NCBI GenBank assembly: GCA_002747105.1
Contig: PDSY01000017.1
Location: forward strand, 45,629-109,628
Origin: Flavobacteriales bacterium
GTDB taxonomy: Bacteria > Bacteroidota > Bacteroidia > Flavobacteriales > Weeksellaceae
DNA: 64,000 nucleotides
Direction of reading: 5' to 3'
How positions within the stretch are numbered: position 1 is the first letter of the stretch; every line of letters begins with the position of its first letter. The notes under the pieces were generated by a model, which saw only the letters and a list, made by a program, of their open reading frames with translations, was not told the DNA's origin and ran no database searches. A program made the translations under genes and the position numbers. Shown here piece by piece: positions 1 to 7,807 of this stretch.

Positions 1-164
1 TCGTAAAAAATTCCAGAAACAACTGCTCGGTCTTGGCTACCCCATTTTTTATTTTTTTTCAAAAGTCTTTCTATCACCTTATCAGCGAATTTTCTTTCCT
101 CAAAGAAAGTTTCTTGCAGTGCATCGTGAATGCCAATCAGTAAATTTCTGTGTATAAGTTGCAT
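1..164 (-). CDS. RsmB/NOP-family RNA cytosine-C5 methyltransferase, N-terminal part
   Basis: Reading the minus strand from ATG at 164 gives 54 codons that run off the left edge. The peptide starts MQLIHRNLLIGIHDAL and continues with a Lys-rich stretch and W-G-S-Q-D-R-A (about residues 41-47). This is the typical start of flavobacterial SAM-dependent RsmB/NOP rRNA methyltransferases, where a basic helical RNA-binding region precedes the catalytic domain. The catalytic cysteines lie outside the window, so the identity rests on the N-terminus alone. A minus-strand TACTTTTG box lies 23 bases upstream of the start. It is divergent from the phnA-like gene. Confidence 0.7.
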   Translation of the reverse strand, partial: MQLIHRNLLIGIHDALQETFFEERKFADKVIERLLKKNKKWGSQDRAVVSGIFY

Positions 165-186
165 CTTCGTTTAATTTTATCCTCTG

Positions 187-194
187 CAAAAGTA
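187..194 (-). promoter_or_regulatory. -7 box of the rsmB-like gene
   Basis: The plus strand reads CAAAAGTA, which is TACTTTTG on the minus strand and matches the Bacteroidetes -7 consensus TAnnTTTG. It lies 23 bp from the ATG at 164. A TTTG (plus CAAA at 211-214) lies 16 bp further upstream and could be the -33 element. Confidence 0.45.
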
Positions 195-270
195 CGGAAT
201 TTAATCAAAACAAAGTCGATTCTATTATAAAAGAACTTCACCTCAGCCTTAGCCTTAACCTAAATTTCAT

Positions 271-278
271 TATCTTTG
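271..278 (+). promoter_or_regulatory. -7 box of the phnA-like gene
   Basis: TATCTTTG fits the TAnnTTTG consensus and ends 22 bp before the ATG at 301. No clear TTG is visible at the -33 position. Confidence 0.5.
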
Positions 279-300
279 CCAAAATTAAAAATCAATAAAA

Positions 301-645
301 ATGAGCGAAATTGTAAATTGCCCAAAATGTGAATCGGAATTCACCTATCCACAAGATGATTTAATGGTTTGTTCTCAATGTTTTTACGAGTGGAACCCAG
401 CAGAATTACAGGCAGAATTAGACAAGGAAGGAAAAATTTTTGATGTCAATGGTGCAGAACTTCAAAATGGAGATTCGGTAATTGTCGTAAAAGATTTACC
501 TGTAAAAGGTGCTCCAAAGCCTGTAAAAGCAGGAACAAAAGTAAAAAACATCAGACTTAATTTCGACAGCGACCACAATATTTCTTGTAAAATAGATGGT
601 TTCGGTGCTATGGGATTGAAATCTGAATTTGTGAAGAAAGCCTAA
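301..645 (+). CDS. PhnA/YjdM-family zinc-ribbon protein
   Basis: This 114-residue protein has an N-terminal zinc ribbon, CPKC at residues 7-10 and CSQC at 24-27. It is followed by the short SH3-like C-terminal domain typical of the PhnA/YjdM family (usually about 110 residues). The family was named after a phosphonate locus, but its members have no proven role in phosphonate breakdown and the true function is unsettled. The gene is a single transcription unit: a TAnnTTTG box lies just upstream and a strong terminator follows at 670. Family assignment is firm; function is not. Confidence 0.88.
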   Translation: MSEIVNCPKCESEFTYPQDDLMVCSQCFYEWNPAELQAELDKEGKIFDVNGAELQNGDSVIVVKDLPVKGAPKPVKAGTKVKNIRLNFDSDHNISCKIDGFGAMGLKSEFVKKA

Positions 646-669
646 AACTATTCTTCTACTATCATTAAC

Positions 670-708
670 TCCGTATTTTCTGTCCAAATACAGAAATACG
701 GATTTTTT
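670..708 (+). terminator. Rho-independent terminator of the phnA-like gene
   Basis: A stem of about 13 bp with one bulge (TCCGTATTTTCTGT against ACAGAAATACGGA, 6-base loop) is followed by six T residues. Confidence 0.8.
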
Positions 709-710
709 GA

Positions 711-722
711 TGTTGTTTTATT
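711..722. repeat. Direct repeat, copy 1 (TGTTGTTTTATT)
   Basis: The same 12 bases occur at 1204-1215, on the other side of the lipoprotein gene at 718-1188. The gene's stop codon (718-720) lies inside this copy. The bases are exact, but the motif is AT-rich, so chance cannot be excluded. Confidence 0.5.
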
Positions 723-1188
723 TGAACTGAGGCTCCTCTAAAATTGGACTTATATATAACCCACACATATTTCCACAACTTGCGTAAAAAAAAGTATTTT
801 TCATATCAGAAGTCCAAACCAATTTACCATCAACCGTTTCACTTATTACAAATTCTTCTGTGGTATCACCATTCATTATTTCCTTGTTTAACTTAAAAAA
901 ATATTTCTTACCAATTTCAATTTTACTTTTAAACCGTGAATTGCGACATTCTTTTAATTCACAAACAATGAAATTAAATTCATCTTTTTGTAAATATAAA
1001 ATATAAGTATTTTTTGTTGAATCTATCTTTTTGACAATAGCTTCTACAATATCATAAGATTTATCTGGATTAGTATTCAAATACCTTTGTTGAGGACTTA
1101 ATAAACCATCACTATTCAATACTGGTTGTTTTTTCGCCATACAACTTATTAATAAAGTAGTAATCAAAACTTGCATTAAATATTTCAT
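718..1188 (-). CDS. Hypothetical lipoprotein
   Basis: This 156-residue protein has a lipoprotein signal peptide: short Lys N-terminus, hydrophobic run and a lipobox ending LLISC, so Cys16 would be acylated. The mature part is hydrophilic with no domain I recognise; two more cysteines sit near the middle and two near the C-terminus (a CGNMC motif). It stands alone between the phnA terminator and murB and is flanked by 12-bp direct repeats, one of which contains its stop codon. It is probably an accessory gene. Function unknown. Confidence 0.7.
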   Translation of the reverse strand: MKYLMQVLITTLLISCMAKKQPVLNSDGLLSPQQRYLNTNPDKSYDIVEAIVKKIDSTKNTYILYLQKDEFNFIVCELKECRNSRFKSKIEIGKKYFFKLNKEIMNGDTTEEFVISETVDGKLVWTSDMKNTFFYASCGNMCGLYISPILEEPQFK

Positions 1189-1203
1189 ATTTTTTATAAA
1201 TAG

Positions 1204-1215
1204 TGTTGTTTTATT
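1204..1215. repeat. Direct repeat, copy 2 (TGTTGTTTTATT)
   Basis: Exact match to 711-722. It lies 15 bp upstream of the lipoprotein start (minus strand) and about 12 bp after the murB stop. Confidence 0.5.
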
Positions 1216-1227
1216 ACCCGCTAAAAA

Positions 1228-2241
1228 TCATAAAATGTTCACTTCCCTTTCTAATGCAATACCGAATTTTTCTTTTACAGAAGTAATGATTTGAGTAGAA
1301 AAATCAAAAATTTCTTTTCCTGTCGCCTTTCCCGTTTTATTAATAATCACTAAGGCTTGCTTTTCGTGTGTAGCCACATTTCCGATTTGTTTTCCTTTCC
1401 AACCACATTGCTCTATCAGCCAACCAGCAGGTACTTTCACACCATTAGGATTTGCGTAATGAGGAATTTTTGGGTATTGTTTTTCTAATTCAACAAATTG
1501 ATTTTCAGTAATAACAGGGTTTTTAAAGAAACTTCCTGCATTGCCAATCACTTTTGGATTAGGTAATTTGCTTTCACGAATGCTAATCACCGCCTCTGCT
1601 ACCTCTTTTATCGTTGGAGAACTGATGTTTTTCTGCTCCAATTCCGAACGAATGGCTCCATATTCCGTTTTCAGTTCGTGATTTTTTAGCGTCAAATGAA
1701 AACTCACCTCCAAAATAATATATTTTCCTTTACCCTGTCGCTTGAAAATGGAATCTCGATACCCAAAATTACATTTTGCTTTGTCAAAAATTTCCACCTC
1801 TAGCGTTTCTAAATTTAGAACCTTAGACTGATAAAAATGGTCTTTAATTTCCTTTCCGTAAGCACCAATATTTTGAATTGGACAAGTACCTACATTCCCC
1901 GGTATTAAAGATAAATTTTCTAAACCTCCATAATTCTTATCCACACAATAGGTAACGAACTCGTGCCAATTTTCTCCTGCCTGAGCCGTAATTTCAATGG
2001 TATTTTCATCAATTAATTTTTCGGTAATTCCTTTTAAGTTTAATTGAACAACCAAACCTTTAACATCCTGAGTCAATAAAATATTACTTCCACCTCCCAA
2101 AACTAAAAACGGAATATCCTGCTCCGATACAAAAGTTAAAGCCTCTCTGAGTTCATTTTCATTTTTCACTTCCGAAAAATAGTCTGCATAAACTTCTACA
2201 CCAAAAGTGTTGTGATTTTTTAAAGAATAATTTTGTTTCAT
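1228..2241 (-). CDS. murB: UDP-N-acetylmuramate dehydrogenase
   Basis: MurB reduces UDP-GlcNAc-enolpyruvate to UDP-MurNAc with NADPH and FAD in cytoplasmic peptidoglycan precursor synthesis. At 337 residues it is the long (type I) form. Visible motifs are the FAD-binding GGGSN at 49-53, IPGNVGTC at 113-120, YRDS at 161-164 (catalytic Arg162) and GSFFKNP at 236-242 (proton donor Ser237). A Glu in the C-terminal LEREV segment is the usual third catalytic residue. It lies downstream of the aminotransferase on the same strand, but a spacer with hairpin and repeats separates them. Confidence 0.97.
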   Translation of the reverse strand: MKQNYSLKNHNTFGVEVYADYFSEVKNENELREALTFVSEQDIPFLVLGGGSNILLTQDVKGLVVQLNLKGITEKLIDENTIEITAQAGENWHEFVTYCVDKNYGGLENLSLIPGNVGTCPIQNIGAYGKEIKDHFYQSKVLNLETLEVEIFDKAKCNFGYRDSIFKRQGKGKYIILEVSFHLTLKNHELKTEYGAIRSELEQKNISSPTIKEVAEAVISIRESKLPNPKVIGNAGSFFKNPVITENQFVELEKQYPKIPHYANPNGVKVPAGWLIEQCGWKGKQIGNVATHEKQALVIINKTGKATGKEIFDFSTQIITSVKEKFGIALEREVNIL

Positions 2242-2292
2242 TTTGTGAATAGGTGTTGAATTTTGTTAATATGTTAAGGTGTTGAGGTGTTA

Positions 2293-2329
2293 AGTTTAGC
2301 AATGTAAATAAATTTTACACTGCTAAACT
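2293..2329. repeat. Inverted repeat between aminotransferase and murB
   Basis: AGTTTAGCA-a-TGTAAA pairs with TTTACA-c-TGCTAAACT across a 5-base loop: 15 pairs with one mismatch. There is no T-run on either side, so it is not a classical terminator, although it may act as one for the aminotransferase transcript. Confidence 0.55.
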
Positions 2330-2352
2330 AAATATATAGAGAACCTAAATAA

Positions 2353-2407
2353 AGACGCTACGCATTGCGTCCCTACTCTTGACTCTTGGTTCTTGACTCT
2401 TGATTCT
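2353..2407. repeat. Composite spacer: palindromic ACGCATTGCGT plus TCTTGRY heptad array
   Basis: GACGC and GCGTC flank a TACGCATT core at 2353-2370. At 2377-2404 there are four perfect-length 7-bp units (TCTTGAC, TCTTGGT, TCTTGAC, TCTTGAT) plus TCT. A related pair (CGCAATGCGT word and TCTTGGC/TCTTGAC/TCTTGGT units) recurs at 26.96-27.09 kb. Confidence 0.6.
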
Positions 2408-3602
2408 ATTTATTATTATATTTCGTCAAAGCGTCTTTTAAGATTTCGGCACTTCGTTTTAAATCTTTTTCTTTTAAAACATAAGCGATTCTCACTTGCT
2501 TTTTACCCAATTCTGGATTGCTGTAAAATCCACCACCTGGGGCAACCATTAAGGTTTCGTTATCTAAATGATATTCCTCCAATAACCACCGTGCAAATTT
2601 ATCCGTATCATCAACTGGCAATTCTACCATACAATAAAATGCACCCTTTGGATTTGGGCATTTTACGCCTTCAATATCGTTTAATAAACCAACTAACAAA
2701 TCTCTTCTTTTGGTATATTCTTCTCTCACTTCATTAATGTATTCCGTATCGTTTTGATGTGCTGCCGTTGCTGCAATTTGCCCTAAAAGAACAGGACTTA
2801 ATCTCGCTTGTGCAAACAACATTGCCGAATTTCTAATCTGCTCGGAACGAGTAATCATACAACCAATTCTCACCCCACACATCGAATATCTTTTCGACTC
2901 GGAATCAATGACGATACAATGGTCTTTTAGTTCTGGGAAAGCCAACATTGAAGTTTGCTTTTCACCGCCATAAACATACTCACGATAAACCTCATCGGAG
3001 ATAATGACAATATCGTGTTTCAAGGCAATTTCTGCTAATTTTTGTAGTTCTTCTTTACTATAAAGATAACCCGTAGGATTTCCTGGGTTACAGATGACAA
3101 TCGCCCTGGTTTTTGGCGTTATTTTTTTCTCAAACTCTTCAATGCTTGGCAGTGCAAAACCTGTTTCAATAGAAGAAGTTATAGCCACTACATTGACATT
3201 GAATGTTTTTGAAAACCCATTATAATTGGCATAATAAGGCTCTGGAATAATGATTTCATCATCGCTATCACAAAGCGTAGAAATGGCGAAATTTAATGCT
3301 TCTGACCCTCCATTGGTTACAATAAAATTATCCGTTGTTAAATCTGTAAAACCTAAAGAATGATAATAAGTATTCAAGGCTTTTCTATACTCCAAATTCC
3401 CTTCGGAAAGAGCGTATTCTAAAACCTCTAAATCAATATTTTTAATAGCATCAAGTGCAGTTTGTGGCGTTGCAATATCAGGCTGACCGATATTCAAATG
3501 ATAAACTTTCACTCCTTTTTCTTTAGCTTTAATAGCGTAAGGAACAAGCTTCCTCACTGGTGATGCAGGCATATTTAATGCTCGCTGAGAAATTTTTGGC
3601 AT
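2406..3602 (-). CDS. PLP-dependent aminotransferase, class I/II (AspC-like)
   Basis: This 398-residue fold-type I aminotransferase of the aspartate/aromatic group transfers amino groups between an amino acid and a 2-oxo acid in the cytoplasm. Motifs: NPGNPTG at 172-178, SDEVYREY at 202-209 (PLP-contacting Asp and Tyr) and the Schiff-base Lys237 in SESKRYS, followed by RIG. The substrate cannot be fixed from sequence; aspartate is the likeliest for this flavobacterial subgroup. It is a single gene with a TACATTTG -7 box 20 bp upstream. Its stop codon lies within the last bases of the heptad spacer. Confidence 0.9.
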   Translation of the reverse strand: MPKISQRALNMPASPVRKLVPYAIKAKEKGVKVYHLNIGQPDIATPQTALDAIKNIDLEVLEYALSEGNLEYRKALNTYYHSLGFTDLTTDNFIVTNGGSEALNFAISTLCDSDDEIIIPEPYYANYNGFSKTFNVNVVAITSSIETGFALPSIEEFEKKITPKTRAIVICNPGNPTGYLYSKEELQKLAEIALKHDIVIISDEVYREYVYGGEKQTSMLAFPELKDHCIVIDSESKRYSMCGVRIGCMITRSEQIRNSAMLFAQARLSPVLLGQIAATAAHQNDTEYINEVREEYTKRRDLLVGLLNDIEGVKCPNPKGAFYCMVELPVDDTDKFARWLLEEYHLDNETLMVAPGGGFYSNPELGKKQVRIAYVLKEKDLKRSAEILKDALTKYNNK

Positions 3603-3622
3603 ATCAAATTAAATTTTGACTG

Positions 3623-3630
3623 CAAATGTA
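3623..3630 (-). promoter_or_regulatory. -7 box of the aminotransferase gene
   Basis: CAAATGTA on plus is TACATTTG on minus, 20 bp before the ATG at 3602. Confidence 0.5.
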
Positions 3631-3722
3631 CAGCTTTTTTATGGAACTCTTTGCTAAAGAAAGTGATTTTCAAATTAAGCGTAGAGCCTGTTTACATTTT
3701 AGCCCAATTTATTATTTTTCCC

Positions 3723-3730
3723 TACATTTG
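3723..3730 (+). promoter_or_regulatory. -7 box of the PagL-like gene
   Basis: TACATTTG fits TAnnTTTG and ends 26 bp before the ATG at 3757. Confidence 0.5.
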
Positions 3731-3756
3731 TCAGCCAACTTGAGAAATACAAATCT

Positions 3757-4830
3757 ATGGGTGGAAAAAAGAAATTCCTCTTGGTATTATTATGCTTTTG
3801 TTATCAATTCAGTATTAGTCAGGAAAAACATCGTGGCTACAATATTGATGTTAATTATTCCCAAGGGCGTGTTTTACCTTATTATGATTACTTTCAAAAT
3901 GATGATGCCCCAATTCAAAATTTCAATATCAGCTTTAACAAACATACCTTTGGAAAAAAAGAATGGGAACAGGTTTATAACTATCCCACTTATGGACTTG
4001 TATTATCCTACCAAAAAAATCAAGCTCCTTTTTTAGGTGATGTCTATTCCATATTATTTCATTACACCCATTATTTATATAAGCGAAAACTATCGTTAAA
4101 AATTGCTAATGGATTATCTTTTGCTACCAAAATTTATGATAAAAAAAACAATACTCGAAACTTCTTTTTAACGACCTCTGTGCTGAATGGTTTTCTATTA
4201 TCTGCTCAGTACAAAGAAGAAAACATTTATAAAGATATTGGTTTTCAAATCAATGCTTCCTTTTCTCATTATTCTAATGGTTCGATAAAATACCTTAACA
4301 AAGGGCTCAACTCTTGGTTCATTCAGGCAGGACTGAATTATTCCTTTGGTCAAAAAGAAAACGAATTTGTCAATGAACATTCATCACCAGATTTAGACAA
4401 AAAAATTCATTATAATATCGTCTATAGAAATGGTATTAATGAAAATGTGTGGCAAACGAATTATGATTATATCTACACCATTGCTTTCTTTGCTGATAAA
4501 AGATTAGATAGAAAAAGAAGCGTTCAGCTAGGATGCGAATATTTTAATTCTGAATTTATGAAAGGCTACCTTGAAAAAAAACATCCTAATGAAAAATTCA
4601 GTAAACACCGAGTAGGAGTATTCGTAGGACACGAACTGATTTTAAACAAATTTTCATTTCCGATACAATTAGGGTATTATATCCATAAACCGAGCAAACA
4701 TAAAAGTAAATTTTATCAAAGATTAGGTGTTAAATATCCTTTACATAAAAATGTATTTATCAATCTGACCCTGAAAACACATGGCACAAGAGCCGAAGTG
4801 ATCGAAACAGGATTAGGTCTAAAATTATAA
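3757..4830 (+). CDS. PagL-like lipid A deacylase / acyloxyacyl hydrolase, outer membrane
   Basis: A signal peptide (about residues 1-21, ending ISQ) is followed by a beta-rich sequence of 357 residues. HYSNG at 171-175 matches the PagL catalytic His-x-Ser-Asn motif, and KGLN at 182-185 is the conserved Asn-Gly-Leu-Asn-like follow-up. PagL enzymes sit in the outer membrane and remove the 3-O acyl chain of lipid A; the Bacteroidetes members are about twice the size of PagL and carry an extra C-terminal barrel-like part, as here. Assignment to the family is strong; lipid A as substrate is inferred. The last 6 bases overlap the convergent recX. Confidence 0.82.
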   Translation: MGGKKKFLLVLLCFCYQFSISQEKHRGYNIDVNYSQGRVLPYYDYFQNDDAPIQNFNISFNKHTFGKKEWEQVYNYPTYGLVLSYQKNQAPFLGDVYSILFHYTHYLYKRKLSLKIANGLSFATKIYDKKNNTRNFFLTTSVLNGFLLSAQYKEENIYKDIGFQINASFSHYSNGSIKYLNKGLNSWFIQAGLNYSFGQKENEFVNEHSSPDLDKKIHYNIVYRNGINENVWQTNYDYIYTIAFFADKRLDRKRSVQLGCEYFNSEFMKGYLEKKHPNEKFSKHRVGVFVGHELILNKFSFPIQLGYYIHKPSKHKSKFYQRLGVKYPLHKNVFINLTLKTHGTRAEVIETGLGLKL

Positions 4831-5283
4831 ATCTAAATTTTGAATCAACTCATATTCAAAACCTCTAGAAATTAAATACCGAATGCTTTTGGACTTTTTC
4901 TGATATTCCTGTAAACCCTTTTGTTTGTCGTAATATTTTTGATAAATCTCCATCATTACCTTTTGATAATCGTCTTCCTCTATTTCATCAAAACAACGAA
5001 GTATCAATTTTTCGGTAATTCCTTTTTGTTTGAGATGAAGTTTTATCTTATTCCTTCCCCACTTTTTAATATTAAATTTCCCTCGGATATAGCTCCTTAC
5101 AAACCTTTCTTCATTCAAGAAATTCTCTCGCATCAGATATAATAAAATCTCGTCTTTCGCTTCGGGAATCAAAACAAAGTCTCGCATCTTCCGTTCCACT
5201 TCCTGATGACAACGATCCTGATAAGCACAGTAATTCATCATCTTCAACTTGATTTCGTCGAATGTAAAGAGTTTCTTTTGCAT
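4825..5283 (-). CDS. recX: Regulatory protein RecX
   Basis: This 152-residue all-helical protein has the RecX repeats: an N-terminal CxxRxxxxxE-like helix (Y-C-A-Y-Q-D-R-C-H), a middle LxxxNFLNEERFVRSYIRGKF segment (split around residue 60) and the Lys-rich KWGRNKIKLHLKQKGI region. RecX binds RecA filaments and limits recombinase activity. It is encoded away from recA. The final codons overlap the end of the PagL-like gene by 6 bp, so the two converge with no room for a terminator between them. Confidence 0.9.
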   Translation of the reverse strand: MQKKLFTFDEIKLKMMNYCAYQDRCHQEVERKMRDFVLIPEAKDEILLYLMRENFLNEERFVRSYIRGKFNIKKWGRNKIKLHLKQKGITEKLILRCFDEIEEDDYQKVMMEIYQKYYDKQKGLQEYQKKSKSIRYLISRGFEYELIQNLDL

Positions 5284-5284
5284 A

Positions 5285-5468
5285 GATTGGGTATTATAGT
5301 TTGCCAGTAGTCTAGTAATCTAGTAGTCAGTGATAAAATTCATAGTTCACCAGTAGCCTAGCAACCTTGTAATCAGTGATAAAATTCATAGTTCACCAGT
5401 AGCCTAGTAACCTTGTAATCAGTAATAAAATCCATAGTCTACCAGCAACCCAGTAGTCTAGTAATCAG
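5285..5468. repeat. 46-bp tandem repeat, four copies
   Basis: Copies start at 5285, 5331, 5377 and 5423. Each has the frame TnATAAAAT(T/C)CATAGT..ACCAG and a tail of CTAG(C/T)AA...GTAATCAG. The first copy has diverged most; copies 2 and 3 are almost identical. Bases 5469-5520 then carry the complementary words (ACTAGACTACTAGATTACT), so the end of the array can fold back. It lies between recX and glyA, both on the minus strand. Confidence 0.8.
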
Positions 5469-5526
5469 TAACAAACAATTACTAAATCACTAGACTACTA
5501 GATTACTAAATAACTATATTACTCAT

Positions 5527-6798
5527 TTAATACTGAAACAATGGCAAACCTTCCATCATTGCATTTACTTTCTTCTTCACATCATTGAGAACATTATCGT
5601 TATCAATATTTTCCACTACATTGAGAATCAGTTCAGAGATAGCATCCATATCTTTTTCTTTCATTCCTCTGGTGGTAATGGCTGCTGTTCCCAATCGGAT
5701 TCCAGAAGTAATAAACGCCGATTTATCATCAAAAGGAACCATATTTTTATTACAAGTAATATCGGCTTTTACCAATGCTTTTTCGGTTTCTTTACCATTC
5801 ACATTTTTGTTTCGTAAATCAACCAAAATCAAATGATTATCGGTTCCACCACTCACAATATCAAAACCTCTATCCATCATTGATTTTGCCAAAGCTTGTG
5901 AATTTGCCAAAACTTGTTTCATATAGACTTCAAACTTAGGATCTAATGCCTCACCAAAAGCCACTGCTTTTGCACCAATCACATGCTCCAAAGGACCTCC
6001 TTGAGAACCTGGGAAAACAGCAGAATTAAAGACCTGACCAACAGTTTTCAAGGCTCCTTTTGGGGTTTTATGTCCCCATTTGTTCTCGACCTCTTTTCCT
6101 ACCATAATCATTCCACCTCTTGGTCCTCTCAAGGTTTTGTGTGTCGTAGTCGTTACCACATCACAATAGTCAAAAGGAGAGTTTAATAAACCTTTGGCTA
6201 CCAATCCCGCTGGATGAGCGATATCCGCCCAAAGCGTTGCTCCCACCTCATCGGCTACCTCTCTGAATTTTTTATAATCCAAATCTCTTGAATAGGCAGA
6301 ATATCCTGCAATAATCAGTTTTGGTTTTACTTCCAACGCTTTTTGACGCATTGCTTCGTAGTCGATTAATCCTGTTTCTCGGCTCAATCCATAAAATTCA
6401 GCTTTATACTGAATCCCCGAAAAATTGACAAAAGAACCGTGTGTCAAGTGTCCTCCCATCGATAAATCTAACCCCAAAACCGTATCTCCTGGTTTTAAAC
6501 AAGCTAAATAAACCGCTGCATTTGCCTGAGAACCAGAGTGAGGCTGAACATTGGCATATTCCACACCAAATAATGCTTTGGCTCTTTCGATTGCCAAAGT
6601 TTCTATTTCATCTACTACTTCGCAACCTCCATAGTATCTTCTTCCTGGGTAACCTTCAGCGTATTTATTGGTTAATACACTTCCCATTGCTTTCATCACA
6701 TTTTCGGAAACGAAGTTCTCCGAAGCGATTAACTCAATACCGTGGGTTTGTCTTTGTCTTTCTTTTTCTATTAAATCGAATATAATTTCGTGACTCAT
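5527..6798 (-). CDS. glyA: Serine hydroxymethyltransferase
   Basis: GlyA converts serine and tetrahydrofolate to glycine and 5,10-methylene-THF, the main C1 source for purine, thymidylate and methionine synthesis. The 423-residue length is standard. Motifs: ENFVSENV near residue 27, the YYGGCE segment at 55-60, the PLP Lys221 in [14 protein letters not shown] (216-229), and SxGxDNH near 320. A TAGATTTG box lies 24 bp upstream. Single gene, followed by the 46-bp repeat array. Confidence 0.98.
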   Translation of the reverse strand: MSHEIIFDLIEKERQRQTHGIELIASENFVSENVMKAMGSVLTNKYAEGYPGRRYYGGCEVVDEIETLAIERAKALFGVEYANVQPHSGSQANAAVYLACLKPGDTVLGLDLSMGGHLTHGSFVNFSGIQYKAEFYGLSRETGLIDYEAMRQKALEVKPKLIIAGYSAYSRDLDYKKFREVADEVGATLWADIAHPAGLVAKGLLNSPFDYCDVVTTTTHKTLRGPRGGMIMVGKEVENKWGHKTPKGALKTVGQVFNSAVFPGSQGGPLEHVIGAKAVAFGEALDPKFEVYMKQVLANSQALAKSMMDRGFDIVSGGTDNHLILVDLRNKNVNGKETEKALVKADITCNKNMVPFDDKSAFITSGIRLGTAAITTRGMKEKDMDAISELILNVVENIDNDNVLNDVKKKVNAMMEGLPLFQY

Positions 6799-6821
6799 TT
6801 TATTTTGTTTTTTTCAAGTTT

Positions 6822-6829
6822 CAAATCTA
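6822..6829 (-). promoter_or_regulatory. -7 box of glyA
   Basis: CAAATCTA on plus is TAGATTTG on minus, 23 bp before the glyA start. Confidence 0.5.
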
Positions 6830-6867
6830 CGCTTTTTTTACTAAAAACGAATAAATAATGTTTTTAT

Positions 6868-7749
6868 TTAACTTGATTTTTTAGCCTTTATCATCATTTC
6901 GAACATATCCCACATTTCTTTTGGAATTTTCTCCAACATATTAAACTCTCCTGCTCCTTGCAACCACTCTCCTCCGTCAATGGTAACCACCTCTCCATTC
7001 ATATACGCCGAATAATCAGATACTAAATAAGCCGCCAAATTCGCCAACTCCTGATGTTCTCCTACTCTCCTCAATGGTATTTTTTTTCTCATATCAAATT
7101 TCTCTGCCAAATCTCCTGGCAATAATCGCTCCCAAGCACCCTTCGTTGGAAAAGGTCCTGGCGCAATGGCATTAAATCTAATCTTATACTTTGCCCACTC
7201 TACGGCTAAACTTCGTGTCATTGCCAAAACACCCGCTTTTGCACAAGCCGATGGCACTACGAAACCAGAACCCGTCCAAGAATAAGTCGTTACAATATTG
7301 AGAACCGTTCCTGCGTGTTGCTCCTTAATCCAATGTTTTCCAATGGATAGTGTACAGTTTTTAGTTCCCTTTAAAACAATATCCAAAATGGCATCAAATG
7401 CCGAATGCGATAACCTTTCGGTTGGAGAAATGAAATTCCCTGCGGCATTATTTACCAAAATATCAATCTTACCAAATTGCTTAATGGCAGCCTCTTTCAT
7501 GGCCTCTACCTCATCCCAATTTCTAACATCACAGGCCACACAAAAGACCTCTCCTCCTGTTTGTGTCCTCAATTCTTCGGCAGTTTTCTCTAATTTCTCC
7601 AATTTTCTAGAAGTAATCACCACCTTTGCTCCTAATTCTAAGAAGTATTTGGTCATTGCCTTTCCTAAACCACTTCCGCCACCTGTTACTACGGCTACTT
7701 TATCTTTTAATGCTCCTTCTTTGAGCATTGGCTCTGTATATTTTGACAT
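6868..7749 (-). CDS. SDR oxidoreductase, 2,4-dienoyl-CoA reductase type
   Basis: This 293-residue Rossmann-fold protein has the nucleotide motif TGGGSGLG at 22-29 and NNAAGN at 100-105. It lacks the usual SDR YxxxK; instead the region reads TYSWTGSGFVVPSACAK (155-171). This matches the DECR1-type active site, where Tyr156, Ser167 and Lys171 correspond to the catalytic Tyr, Ser and Lys. Such enzymes reduce 2,4-dienoyl-CoA with NADPH during beta-oxidation of unsaturated acyl chains. The active-site pattern is seen; the exact substrate is inferred. It is divergent from the membrane protein at 7808, with facing promoters only 7 bp apart. Confidence 0.88.
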   Translation of the reverse strand: MSKYTEPMLKEGALKDKVAVVTGGGSGLGKAMTKYFLELGAKVVITSRKLEKLEKTAEELRTQTGGEVFCVACDVRNWDEVEAMKEAAIKQFGKIDILVNNAAGNFISPTERLSHSAFDAILDIVLKGTKNCTLSIGKHWIKEQHAGTVLNIVTTYSWTGSGFVVPSACAKAGVLAMTRSLAVEWAKYKIRFNAIAPGPFPTKGAWERLLPGDLAEKFDMRKKIPLRRVGEHQELANLAAYLVSDYSAYMNGEVVTIDGGEWLQGAGEFNMLEKIPKEMWDMFEMMIKAKKSS

Positions 7750-7776
7750 CTTATCTAGTTATTTAAATTATTATTT

Positions 7777-7784
7777 TACTTTTG
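7777..7784 (+). promoter_or_regulatory. -7 box of the GT-C-like membrane protein gene
   Basis: TACTTTTG, ending 23 bp before the ATG at 7808. Confidence 0.5.
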
Positions 7785-7791
7785 TAGAAAC

Positions 7792-7799
7792 CAAATATA
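7792..7799 (-). promoter_or_regulatory. -7 box of the SDR gene
   Basis: CAAATATA on plus is TATATTTG on minus, 42 bp upstream of the SDR start. It lies within the initial region of the divergent plus-strand promoter, so the two probably cannot be used at once. Confidence 0.5.
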
Positions 7800-7807
7800 A
7801 GTTTTTT

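Noticed and set aside
5285..5468. Possible CRISPR array
   Set aside because: The 46-bp units follow directly without unique spacers, and no cas genes are near.
7298..7807. N-terminal extension of the GT-C-like membrane protein frame
   Set aside because: It is antisense to the SDR gene, has no membrane-protein character and a promoter box lies just before the ATG at 7808.
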